From Chara braunii (Eukaryota > Streptophyta > Charophyceae > Charales > Characeae), in contig BFEA01000020.1 in assembly GCA_003427395.1 (NCBI GenBank), forward strand, positions 2,213,776-2,238,442: DNA of 24,667 bases. The letters are read 5' to 3'. Positions 9,526 through 19,247 of this stretch are shown here, piece after piece (positions within the stretch are counted from its first letter, which is position 1; each line of letters starts with the position of its first letter). The notes beneath the pieces were generated by a model that had not been told where the DNA came from, made no database searches, and was given only the letters and a program-made list of their open reading frames with translations. A program made the position numbers and the translations under genes.

Positions 9526-10404
9526 TCATAGAGTGGTATCTGCTCCATTAGGTGCGATGGGAGATGGGGTGTTTGCTCGTGCGAAGTGCGTCAGAGTGAT
9601 AGGGTTATGGATATTTGATGCGGGCATAACTAACCAGTTATTTAAGCACAGTCTTTCTCTTTCTATTGTTCCTAGTTTCCCATTGCCTAGATACACGGAA
9701 TTGAATTTGTTAATGACCTCTTGTTTCTTGTTTGGGGCATTATGTAGGGATTGGAGTTTCATGTATGTTCTGTTCCATAGTGCTTGGATTTCGGTGTCCA
9801 CCATTTGCTTAATGGCTATGAGGGGGTTTTCAGGGGTGTTACTAGGATCCTCGAAGGTTGCTTTGCATTTCCTTTTCCAGATAGCCCAAAGGGTCGATTT
9901 CTTGATGAGTGAGAAGAAGAAAAGCTTGAATCCTTTGAGGGGTGGGTCTTGACCTACTTCTAGGAACCTGGTGTCTGGGTTGATCGCGATGGTTTTATTA
10001 GAGTGTTTGTTCCAAGTTAGTTCCATATCGTGCCAAAGTTGCTTTGTCTTTTGGCAATCTAAGAAGCAATGGTTGAGAGATTCTTCGAGTTGGGCGTTGC
10101 ACACCCTGCACCAGGATGTTTGCTCGGTATCATTGTCTTTCTTTCTTCTTCGCGCTAGCCAGAGGTTGATGGGTACTGCTCGAAATGTTATGAGCCATAG
10201 CAGGCTGGCTAATTTGGGTGGTTTGGTGCAGAAGATAGAGGCCCATGATGGGTTAATGTTGACTGTTGTGATAGTATTTTCTTCCTTTTCCCAACGCTTT
10301 TGTATGATCGTGTGCATGGGAGGGGGTTTGTTGTGGAGCTTGTAGCCCAATTTGGGTGTGTAGTCGGTGAGTGCATAGCGGCGCTCTCTTGTGGAATGCA
10401 GGTT
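9526..10404 (-). pseudogene. LINE-B ORF2 C-terminal region with zf-RVT knuckle
   Basis: An open frame enters at the gypsy junction (codons AAC CTG CAT) and runs to a TGA at 9526-9528, taken as the natural stop. It starts NLHSTRERRYALT, matching NLKLHTLSVKATYRL in LINE-A. It carries the knuckle CRVC followed by HCFLDC, preceded by a basic LARRRKK stretch. This piece has no internal stop. The upstream RT is at 23195-24667. Confidence 0.85.
10401..10404. repeat. target-site duplication (left), GGTT
   Basis: GGTT directly abuts the left LTR start and is matched by GGTT at 23195-23198. If the terminal A of the right LTR (23194) is counted, the repeat is the 5-bp AGGTT (10400-10404 and 23194-23198), the length usual for Ty3/gypsy integrases. 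Confidence 0.8.
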
Positions 10405-11517
10405 TGTGACGCCCAACCTCACGCCCGGCGCGACTTCCTGATCAGAGTGGGATGGGGGCCTGGAAGTGCGAAGAGGGGTGTGCCAAGGATTTTTGGGAAA
10501 GTGGGGGTTGAAGTCCCAGGTCGGAACTGGGATCTTTTGTGGCCGAGTTCAAGGGTCGTGGGCGCAATACTGCCGAAGGGCAGGGCAAGCGCGCAATTAC
10601 CGCCTATCTCACCATTTCGGGTTTGATGGGGGTCACCGTGGTGCGGGGGACTGCCGCGCGTCCTGCCTGGGGACTCAAAAAGGGGTCGATCGTTGCTCAC
10701 GCCGCGGGTTATGGGCGCGCTGGTCAAACCGAGGAGCCCGCGGGTGGCGCCTGAGTAAACACTCTCTGCATGGTTCAGGCCAATACGCGGCTATGACCCG
10801 CCATGGCACCACTGTGAGCTGGTGATATGGGAGGAGAACACGGAAGGGAGGGTAATTAGTGGCGACAACCACGAATCCGGGAGAGGTGTAATATTGTGTG
10901 TAATTCAGTTCGGGATAGTCTGCTCCGCGCGGATCGTTGGTTATCGCGTGATGGAATTCCCGCTCGCATACTTGGTTTCTCCTATAATTCGGGAATTCCG
11001 GATACGCTCCTCGCGTGCGATAGTACTCTCGGCGGGATTCCTGGATCCAGGGCTTAAAGTATTCCCTGTCCCAAGATGAGCTAGAGCCTGAGGACCATGT
11101 CATCGTTGCGTGCGGTTTTCAGACATGGGTTCTCAGATATGCTCGACGTAATTTTTGGGTCGGGACGATGACGTCAATTATAAACTCAAATCAGACAATC
11201 TGCACATACATCCAGCATCATGATAGCGGGCAACTAATTCCGTCTACACATCACGATGCAGTCAAAACTTCACGAGGTTGTGAGCAACTAATCCCATACA
11301 TTAGTGAGGAGCAAGAGAACACGATGCGCATTCCATCCATTCATCCACGTCGACAAAAAGGCAATCAAAAGAGAAGGAAATGCAGGATGCGCCAATTCAG
11401 GCGAAAACCAAAACAGAGATATCGAATTGAAGGATAGGGGGCGGTCGCCCAATCAAAATTTATGTACACAGAAGAGAGGGGAGGAGACAAGAAACTGCAA
11501 AACCATGTCCACACAAC

Positions 11518-11573
<56 letters not shown>

Positions 11574-12601
11574 GCGGACAGTCCGTCGTCACGCACCAAC
11601 CCGCGAAGCTGTCACCCCGCTTAACCCTCCTACACCCGTCGGGTTCGCCCGTGCCCACAGTCCGTTGTGGCCCACGTCAACCCCACGCATTCGGCGTCAG
11701 CTCGTCGGATCACCCAACTCCGCCTCTGCTCACCTCTTACTTCGCTCGTGTGCCGATCTTACACCGCACAACCCCGAGCTTCCAGTTTGCTAAGAGAGAA
11801 GATTAATCGCGCAGCCGGAATTTATAGCGTGCATGCGTGCGCTAGGAACACGGAATTACAAGGACTTAGTGAGATGAAGGGAAGGGAGTGCCTACGTTTG
11901 CAAGGTCAGGCCGCGGCGTGGTGGACATACCCAACTCCACGCATCGATCCGGTCATGCAAACGCGGCTACCCATATAGGGAGGGAAGAGAGGAAGAAACG
12001 AGGCGGGAAGAATAAGGAGCAAGAAACAGAAAGATACAGTTGCAGAGGCGTGCGCCCAAAATTACAGTTGCAAAAAGGATTAAGGCGCCAGTTAATCAAG
12101 GTCCCAGCGCATCAGCAAGAAAAAGCGCGCAAACATGCAAAACAGCGCTCCAGAAAAAAAACAGAAATTCCAGAATTCCTAAATTCCTAGCTATCCTGCC
12201 GATATTACGAAAAGGTCCGAAAAGAAAATTAAAATCCTGAAGGCCGTATGGCTCCGACCAAGCTTCGAAAAGAAAATTCAAAAAAAGGAAATTCAAAAAG
12301 ACGCCGAAATTCCCGCGCGATGTCTGCGCGCCCAAAAGTCCGACAAAACAAAAATCAAAACAAAGAAAATAAGCGACGTCAATGTTTATTAATCGCGCAC
12401 TTGGCGCGCACTCCGCATCCATCCGACCAAGTTTCACTTCTTTTTCCCCATGCATTCCCGAATCCCCCACCCGTCATCGAGGACTCGTGCGCGGACGAAG
12501 AAACGACGAAGAAAACAAGGACACACAGGCAATTTTCCATCGACCCGTCCAATCGTCGTGGGACCCCACTGGGCGCTTCGCGCAGAAAGTAGTTCGTCAC
12601 A
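10405..12601 (-). repeat. 3' LTR (left copy), 2197 bp
   Basis: It aligns to 20981-23194 at a constant offset of 10576. On the plus strand it begins TGTGACGCCCAAC and ends AGTTCGTCACA. It contains a 24-unit CT run (11521-11568) and a minus-strand ORF (11103-10675). Unlike the right copy it keeps the full U5 terminus. Immediately inside it, TA separates it from a second TGTGACGCCCA. Confidence 0.93.
11521..11568. repeat. (CT)24 microsatellite in 3' LTR
   Basis: A perfect dinucleotide run, GA on the element's sense strand. The same unit number is present in the other LTR at 22097-22144. Confidence 0.97.
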
Positions 12602-12610
12602 TATGTGACG
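12595..12610. repeat. 16-bp palindrome at inner edge of 3' LTR
   Basis: CGTCACATATGTGACG. It consists of the LTR end CGTCACA, a TA, and a second copy of the LTR-terminus sequence TGTGACG(CCCA). It resembles two LTR ends placed end to end. No purine-rich polypurine tract is seen next to the LTR, where one is expected. Confidence 0.75.
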
Positions 12611-13432
12611 CCCAGGGGGTTCCAGAAATAAGCAAGCTCCTGCTTGCTGGCTGACGTGTCGATCACCTTTGATTGATTGGCCGTGGGCGGTGCATCTTCT
12701 TCTCTACCGCATACCGTGTTACCGAATGTGGGAGTCATGTCGCGCGGCGGTCGTTTCCCTATTATCGTCACTCGTGGGGAAGAGGAAAAGGAAGACGGTA
12801 GGCAGGCGGAGGTGTTGATGGGGGATGAGTCGGGATAGGAGGGAAGAAGCGTTCCAGTTCATNNNNNNNNNNNNNNNNNNNNNNNNNNNNNNNNNNNNNN
12901 NNNNNNNNNNNNNNNNNNNNNNNNNNNNNNNNNNNNNNNNNNNNNNNNNNNNNNNNNNNNNNNNNNNNNNNNGCGGGGGAATCGATTGCCAGTAGTGGGG
13001 AGAGAAGCGAGGTAGTCGGGATAGAGAGTGGTGAAGGTTCTAAGAAGCGCCGCGCGAAAGCGATCGCGGTCGGCGCATGCGGGGATTAACCCTGTGATGA
13101 GGCAATAAACTTCTACGGCGTTGATGCGACGCCATCATACGCTGAAAAGAAGTACATGGAGAGGGAACTCAAGGGAAGCACACCGGGCGGATGGGTGGGG
13201 ATGGATGGTGACAGAGAGACGGATGGAGAAGTAATGACGGAAAGTGTCGCGGGGGAAGGGGTTGTGGGGGAAGACGGCGGAACGGGCGAGCTGGCGCAGG
13301 GTGAGGAAGTCAAGGGGGCGGAGAGAGAGAGCCCGAGGACGAAGACCGATCGGCCTCATCTCGACGTGCGCGAAGTGCGGGACGGACCGCGAGGGAGGAG
13401 GAGGCGGAGGGGGAGCGGCTTCGTCGACGGCG
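12602..13432 (-). other. gypsy 3' internal region, no recognisable gene, contains gap
   Basis: This lies between the acidic ORF stop and the 3' LTR. It includes the N gap at 12863-12972. Open frames are proline/arginine-rich shadows without domains. The nearest purine-rich sense tract is GTAGAGAAGAAG near 12693-12704, about 100 bp from the LTR, so no standard polypurine tract is confirmed. Confidence 0.5.
12863..12972. other. assembly gap (110 N)
   Basis: Run of N between two gypsy-internal blocks. The true size of the missing sequence is unknown. Confidence 1.
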
Positions 13433-14308
13433 TCACTGTGGGGAAGGAGGCCGGCTAGCGGACGGCCCAGCCATCTGGGCCACATCGGCGTCGTCTGGCT
13501 GAGGTGGCTCGGGGTCGAGCGTTGGATCGTCGCTGATCGGAAGATCAGCGACCGGCGCAATCTCCAGCTGGGGCTCTCCGACGGCTTGCTCCTCCAAGTG
13601 CCGGTTCGGAATGGCCACGGCGACTGCCCGTCGAACTTTCGGGGCTAGCTCCCGCTCCTCGTCGCTGTCTTCGTCGCTCCCTTGCTCGCTGTCTTCTTCT
13701 TCTTCGTTCTCACCCTGCTCTGGTGGCTCCCCTTCGTCTTCGTTCGGGTCCTCTTCCTCCTCCTCCGAACTTTCCTCCGCGAGCTCCTCACGGATTATCT
13801 CCTCCAATTCGTCTTCGTTCGGCGGTTTGTAGAAAGCGGGATCCAAGATGTCGCGTGGATCTAAATAGTCCAACTGCGAAGGCGGAATTCTCGATGGGAA
13901 GCCCTCCACGCAAGCTGACCACTGAAGATACGACAACAACGTGCGCGAGGTGACGTGGGGCACCAAGCGCGGGTCGTCCTGGGAGACAATGCTGACGTCG
14001 AGATCGTCTGCCAGCTGGGCAATCGGGACCGTAAGCTCCTTGGTGAGAAGCCTGCGACGGCCTGGACGTACTGACCCGAATAGGAAACCGAGAAGGTCAC
14101 CCTCCACTTCCGTCTGCTAGGCCTGAATCAAGAGGAGCTCCAATCGCTCAGACCGCGGATAGTTTCTCTCATCCCTCGTCCATGTCACCCGTACTTCACC
14201 AAACACAGCGAAAGCTCGACGAAGTCTCTGCGCCACGCGTCCCACTGAGGTGGATCGAGGAGGGGGACAACCAGAGGATTTATGCAGAAGGAGAGGTGGG
14301 GATGAAGA
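13433..14308 (-). CDS. gypsy ORF4: acidic protein of unknown function
   Basis: One frame is open from 14308 to a TGA at 13433, broken only by a TAG at 14117. There is no ATG near its start. It may be entered by frameshifting from the short frame at 14373-14185 or may have lost its start. The N-terminal half looks folded (for example RVTWTRDERNYPRSERLELLL, then PIAQLADDLDV). The middle is a long Glu/Asp/Ser tract (about 13790-13650), followed by a Pro/Ala-rich end. It is downstream of the integrase, where some plant gypsy lineages carry env-like or second RNase H genes. I see no transmembrane segment and no RNase H motif, so it is neither. Confidence 0.5.
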
Positions 14309-14373
14309 TCAGACCGCCAAAAGGTGGGGAAAGAAGAAGGAAGCTCGAAAGTAGAGATCGGGAAGGAGCTCAT
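14185..14373 (-). CDS. short ORF overlapping the ORF3 stop, doubtful
   Basis: Its ATG (14373-14371) overlaps the ORF3 TGA as ATGA. The 62 codons end at TGA 14185 and overlap the upstream part of the ORF4 frame. PPQWDAWRRDFVEL looks protein-like. It may be the real 5' part of ORF4 separated by a frameshift near 14190, or a shadow. No domain is recognised. Confidence 0.3.
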   Translation of the reverse strand: MSSFPISTFELPSSFPTFWRSDLHPHLSFCINPLVVPLLDPPQWDAWRRDFVELSLCLVKYG

Positions 14374-14846
14374 TGGGGATGGAAGGGGATGAGGGTGGGT
14401 AATCGCGTCGGTGGGTCACGCCGATCCAGCCGAAGGCCGTCGTATCCGATCGCTCGGATTGGCATGATCAGGTCTCCTTGGTGCACCAGGAGCTGGGTCC
14501 ACTCGTTCTGAAGATTCTGCACCCACAGAAGCAACGCCACCTTGATGCTCACGTGTCGGTGGAGAGGGATTGCCGTGAGATCCCCACTGAAATTGACCAC
14601 CACCGTTATCCGGCCAACGCCCGCAGATGCCCGCTGTCGCAGCCCGACGGCTTCAGCCAATATGATCGCGTCAGCCCTCCCGTCGACGTGGATCTCTGCT
14701 GCCGCGTAGACGCCCCTTGAGCAGAAGAATTGCGCGAGCCGTTGAAGATCTGGACTAAGACGGGGATGATGCACTTGTCGTAATGTCAAACTCCCACGTG
14801 GTACTAGCGCTCCTTGGCTGAGAGCTCTCTCTTCCATAAAGCTCAT
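14370..14846 (-). CDS. gypsy ORF3: 158-aa protein of unknown function
   Basis: Starts at an ATG that overlaps the integrase stop (ATGA, 14846-14843), so it is probably translated by re-initiation or leaky termination. It is intact to TGA 14370. The sequence has alternating hydrophobic segments (AAAEIHVDGRADAIILAEAV, RITVVVNFSGDL) suggestive of a compact alpha/beta fold, but I recognise no family. It is not a chromodomain and has no RNase H D-E-D pattern that I can see. Confidence 0.5.
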   Translation of the reverse strand: MSFMEERALSQGALVPRGSLTLRQVHHPRLSPDLQRLAQFFCSRGVYAAAEIHVDGRADAIILAEAVGLRQRASAGVGRITVVVNFSGDLTAIPLHRHVSIKVALLLWVQNLQNEWTQLLVHQGDLIMPIRAIGYDGLRLDRRDPPTRLPTLIPFHPQ

Positions 14847-16555
14847 GGCGATGGCGAGGGTGACGGCGTAACCGACGGTGATTGAGAAGAGGAGGGAGAT
14901 GCAGGGGAGATAGAGTCGTCGTCATGAGAGGTCGATGGGGAAGGAGACGGAACAGAGGGAAGAAGACGGAGATAGGACACGTGGCGTGTGATCGGGCGAG
15001 CCGATCGACTGCCGGAAACCTCGGGAGCGAGGCGCACGGTGTCAATGCCGTTAGGTCCGAGCTCAATCACTCGATACTGCCCGAAGAATCGTGGCGCTAG
15101 TTTACCCTGACGCGCACATTTCCTTACCTGCACGATGTCCCCTAACTTATACTGGGTCCTGGGACCCGCATTCCCATTCCGGGCCTCGTAACTTCGGACC
15201 TGTCGGCCATGGGCCAATTCGGTGAACCGTTGTCGCTTCCGGGCCAGCCTAGGTAGGGACCGCTCCATGAGTTCCAGGTGCCGCTTGGCTTTGTCCCGAG
15301 TGGTGGCCCTTGTGGGGCGTCGGTTGAGTCCTGATTCGTCTGGGAGGCTCGGGATCGAAACACACGCGACGCTATTGGTCCGCAATTGAAAGGGGCTTAG
15401 GCCCGTCGACTCGTGGGGCGTTCCGCGATGGCCCGCCAAGATGTGGTCGACAATATCAGGCCAGGGTCGGGAGTCACGTGCCGCAATATTCCGTCTCAAT
15501 GCCGTTTTTATCACCCTATTTGCATTTTCCACTAATCCGTTGGACTGGGACATATGTGGGGCTGTGTGCCGTATGGAGACGCCGTGTACGACCAGGTTCT
15601 TCTCGACTTCTCCTCTAAATTCGACCCCATTGTCGGTCAGGATTTCTTCGGTGTCCTGGTGCATGCCTAGAAATCGGTTGACGTACCGCGCGATTTCCGC
15701 AGCTTGTCGTGTTTTGCAGGGGTAGGCCTCGATCCACTTAGAAAAGTGGTCGACGAAAACCAACAAAATTGAATACTCGCAGCTATTCGGGCCAGGGGGC
15801 ACCACTATATCGGTAGTATCCATGCTAACCCTCTGAAACGGTCCTTCAACCATGGTTGGGACTATCAACCTAGGCGGTTGGGTTGGGGACTTGTCAGCAG
15901 CGCAGACCTGGCAGTGTTGGACGATGAATTTAACGTCATCCCGGATGTTGGACCAGTACCATTGATTTCTGTCGATTGCAGCTTCGGTAATACGCACGGC
16001 AAAATGTGCCGCCGTTTCCTCGTGGGCTGTCCGCACCCAGTCGTACCACATGAACGGGTGTGGAACCACTAACCATGCCCCGCTGCCGTCTGCTTTACGC
16101 TTTTCTAACCGTCCATCCACCCATCGGTAATCCCGTGCTCTTTCATTGGCCCTCCTCCGATCTTCCTTGGAGAAGGTTTCGAGGGAGTTCCCTACTACAC
16201 TGGCTATCAGGGCGACATTTGTCCAGACTTCCGCTCTTCTAAACTTCTGGATTTTGTCGGGGCCCTCCGACGTGGCCTCGAGGAATCGGGCTTCCGTCGG
16301 AATCTTGTCAGTGCGGCATAGGGGACAGAACCAGGGTCTATCACTACTCCGATACTGTATGCACGCACCATGAGCACGTGCGACACATTTCCGACAGTCT
16401 ACCCATTCGGCATATCCCATCCCCTAAGGATGCATGTGGACAGAATAGACACAAGAAATTGACTCACAGAAACAACAAAATTTGTCAGGAAGGGAGGCGA
16501 AAGAAGAGGATGGGGAAGAGAGAGAGGAAATCGGAACATTACCTCCGTCACCCAT
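14843..16555 (-). CDS. gypsy integrase with N-terminal PHD finger
   Basis: The frame starts at ATG 16555, overlapping the RT stop (ATGGGTGA), and runs to TGA 14843. An in-frame TAG occurs at codon 44 (16424-16426), and the next ATG is 16420. Numbered from 16555, Cys27/Cys30, Cys54/Cys57, His62/Cys65 and Cys77/Cys80 form a complete C4HC3 PHD pattern, with Trp51 before the second pair and Trp75 two residues before Cys77, as in methyl-lysine readers. The integrase zinc site follows (His178, His184, Cys215, Cys218). Then come catalytic Asp246, Asp308 (TDNG) and Glu343, giving D-x34-E. A GPY/F-like segment is near 490-497. The C-terminus is a Ser/Pro-rich tail with no chromodomain. The enzyme inserts element cDNA, and the PHD finger may steer it to marked chromatin (inference). 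Confidence 0.9.
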
Positions 16556-18794
16556 TGTCCTTCACCGGCCCCTTGCCACGTGGAATAACCACGACTTCTC
16601 CGTACTTTGGACCGTTATTGATGTCCGGGTCCTTCCACGGTGTGATCTCTTCCGCCTTTGGTACTTTACCGGGTCGATGCAAACGTGTCAGTCCGTCGGC
16701 GTTGCCGTGTCTCTCCGTCTTTCGATGAACAATGTCAAAATCATACTCTTGCAACCGCACCGCCCATCGTCCAATCATGCCCGTGTAATTAGTTAGCTCT
16801 TTTAGAGCCAACAGAGGTTCATGGTCGGTGACGAGCAAAAACTTNTGACCGTACAAATACGGATGGAAGTGCTGGATACCCCAAACTACCGCATANCACT
16901 CTCCTTGTGGCGCGNAATCGTTTNGTCGCTCGTCTGGCACCGTCCGGGACGCGTACTCAATGACATGCTCCTTCCCATCGTTTCCCTTCTGTGCCAGAAT
17001 TGCCNAAATAGCCTCCGGCTGCCAGTCGGTGATGAGAATAAACTGTCGAGAGGGCTCCGNCCGAATCNGAATCGGGGCCGTAACGAGAGCGTCCTTCAGG
17101 GCCCCGAAGGCCCGGTCGCAATCGTCGTCCCAATGCAGGGGCTGTTCTTTTCGCAGCAGGTTTGTCAGAGGCCTTGCTATCGCCGCGAACCCTTTGATAA
17201 CCCGCCGGTAATACGAGGCCAGGCCCAAGAAGGCTCGAACCTGCGTCAGTGAGGTNGGAACCGNGGCCTCCTTCACNGNCGCGACTTTCCGAGAGTCNGG
17301 CCGCAGACCTCCACGTGTCACAACATACCCCAAGAACGAGATTTCCGGAAGGAAAAACTCGCTCTTTTCCAGCGCGATCTTGAAACCTGCGTCTCTCAGC
17401 GCGCCTAGCGTCCATTCGATGTGCTGCGCGTGTCCGTGAAACGTGTCCGAGTACACCAGAATGTCATCCATATATACAATGACGCAAAAGTTAATCATCC
17501 CCGGAGTCAGCCGTGTCTTATTGACGAAATTCTGAAAAGTCACGTTCATCGCTCGCTGAAACGTGGCAGGCGCATTACAGATTCCCATCGGGCACCGAAC
17601 CCACTGCCACGTGCCCTCAAACAAAACGAAGGCGGTCTTGGGGCGATCTTCTTCCTTTACCAAGATATGATGAAACCCATGCCGAATGTCGAACTTGTTG
17701 AAATAGTTAGCACACCCAATCGCATCAAGCAGACCATCAATCCGGGGAAGGGGATACACATCCTTAATCGTGATATCATTCAGTTTTCGATAATCGATGC
17801 ATATGCGGACTGACCCGTTCTTTTTAGGAACCAATACAACTGGGAACGACCAGGGACCGATGGTAGGCTCAATCCACCCGTTCGCCTCAAATTCCCTAAT
17901 TCGCTGCAAGGCCGTCTTGCGCTCTGTTAACGAGTATCGGTACGGCTTGCAGTGGATCGGGGAATGATTCCCGGTCTAAATCTCATGTTGAACGACCACA
18001 GACAATCCAATATCGGCATCGGACACGCTAATCGCCCCTTGGTATTCCATTAAAATATCAGCGATCAACCGATGGATCTCATCAGGTACATACTGGGGCA
18101 CATGCAACTCGTACATTTGACCCAAAATCCGAACATTTACCTGCTTCGTGTGTATGCGCCGAGTGGTGTCGGGCGGTGCGGATATAAAAGAATGATCCGA
18201 TTTCCAAGAAAACACAGTGACCACCATCTGTGCTTCCTCTTCCCTGATCGCCGTATGACCTTCGGGAGTTATTCCGTCGCAGATGTCTTGCCAGGGCACG
18301 CTTCTGGGCGAAATTTTGATCCCAAGCTCATCGGATCTTGCCTCGATGCGCTGAGGGGGTTCCAAAGAACCTGCTTCGGCTCCCAACCGCAATAACTGTA
18401 TTTATTTTGCGGGCTGAAGCAGGGATCGAGGTAAGCCAGTGAAATCACAGAAGGAACGCTTGTCACTATACCGAAGGAGAAGAGGGGATACGCCTTCGTA
18501 CAGGGTTCGAGGGGGTTCCAAGGAATCAACCAGCCTCGAAATCTGTACGAGGGGTTCTCCCATGATCATCATATGAGCATTTTGTGCGGTTAGATGCATG
18601 GTACGTGCGATATTGCGGGGCGGCGGGTAGTGAATCCGCTGCCGCACTAGCCGTGTTACAACTGGGTCATCATCGTCGTCGCTCCCCGTGTCATTCGACG
18701 ATTGGCCTTCGTCCACAGATGCGTTCCAGGAGATCATGCGGAGCGCCCCCCCCATTGCTTCCGGAGAAATTCGGGGTACTACCTTAACCGATGT
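16548..18794 (-). pseudogene. gypsy reverse transcriptase and RNase H
   Basis: Same frame as the protease, interrupted by TAA 18402 and TAG 17976. The region from 18794 to 17976 is a protease-RT spacer with an Asp-rich patch. After the TAG the RT runs TGNHSPIHCKPYRYS, VLVPKKNGSVRICIDYRKLN, KFDIRHGFHH (first catalytic Asp), CPMGICNAPATFQ and VIVYMDDILVYS (catalytic YMDD near 17470). RNase H follows with TDW (near 17025), the Glu of QGE (near 16900), TDHEPL (near 16825) and HGNADGL (near 16700), covering its four acidic positions. TDW replaces the usual TDA. About a dozen N bases lie between 16845 and 17298. It ends at TGA 16548. Together these domains copy element RNA into cDNA. Confidence 0.92.
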
Positions 18795-19247
18795 TCAGAG
18801 AGTTAGTCTCATCGGTATTACATACGGCTTTCCCCCGGTATTCCGGAGAATGACTGATCGGCGTTCGAAGTCCAAATTAGCACGCAGCGCAACCAATGCA
18901 GGAAGTCCGAAAAGAACGTCATACGTATTCACATCCAACACCACAACGTCTCCTAACACATGCACTTTTCCCAACCGGAACGCGACATTTGTCATCCGTC
19001 CTATTGTCTTGATCTTTTCCTCGTCAGCCGATACGAGCTGGTCTTTCTCAATTAGCATGATCAAATCACTCTTCCTACCCGCTCTTTCAACTACTCGGAG
19101 TGATATTGCTAAAACAGCCGTTCCCGAATCTATGATCGCACTGTACGGCACTCCCCAGACTTCGATATCACATTCGGCTGACTTCCACGGAATCGGCTGA
19201 TCCGGAGAAAGTGGTTGTCTTTCTGTATCAATCCGACTCGAATGGGG
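18795..19247 (-). CDS. gypsy aspartic protease
   Basis: The frame opens after TGA 19248. The domain begins near 19215 (ERQPLSPDQPIPWKSAE) and holds the active-site AIIDSGTA (Asp-Ser-Gly near 19140) and the flap/second-loop region VLDVNTYDVLFGLPAL (near 18920), as in retropepsin-like plant gypsy proteases that cut the Gag-Pol polyprotein. The TGA at 18795 interrupts a frame that continues to RT, so it is probably a nonsense mutation rather than the true end. It overlaps the ancestral gag frame, which is one base out of register (-1). Confidence 0.85.
   Translation of the reverse strand, partial: PHSSRIDTERQPLSPDQPIPWKSAECDIEVWGVPYSAIIDSGTAVLAISLRVVERAGRKSDLIMLIEKDQLVSADEEKIKTIGRMTNVAFRLGKVHVLGDVVVLDVNTYDVLFGLPALVALRANLDFERRSVILRNTGGKPYVIPMRLTL

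Larger units (their letters stand above)
8495..10404 (-). mobile_element. LINE-B, 3' portion (C-terminus and 3' UTR)
   Basis: This is the left-hand piece of a LINE interrupted by the gypsy element. It contains the ORF2 C-terminus (10404-9526), about 1 kb of 3' UTR, and a tail that on the minus strand reads (AAT)n followed by nine A (8519-8495). That tail fixes the 3' end. The 3' UTR shares ordered blocks with LINE-A. The other piece is at 23195-24667. Confidence 0.85.

Noticed and set aside
11462-11806. Plus-strand LTR ORF with a long Ser-Leu repeat, also at 22038-22382
   Set aside because: It is produced by translating the CT microsatellite, antisense to the element, with no domain.
12604-12700. 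A second full LTR starting TGTGACGCCCAGGGGG
   Set aside because: Only the first 11 bases match the LTR terminus, then similarity stops, and the gap follows; not enough to call an LTR.
13611-13832. Ser-rich plus-strand ORF
   Set aside because: It is the antisense of the Glu/Asp-coding tract of the acidic gypsy ORF.
14843-14950. Chromodomain at the integrase C-terminus
   Set aside because: The tail is Ser/Pro-rich low complexity; no aromatic chromodomain residues or fold-like segment are visible.
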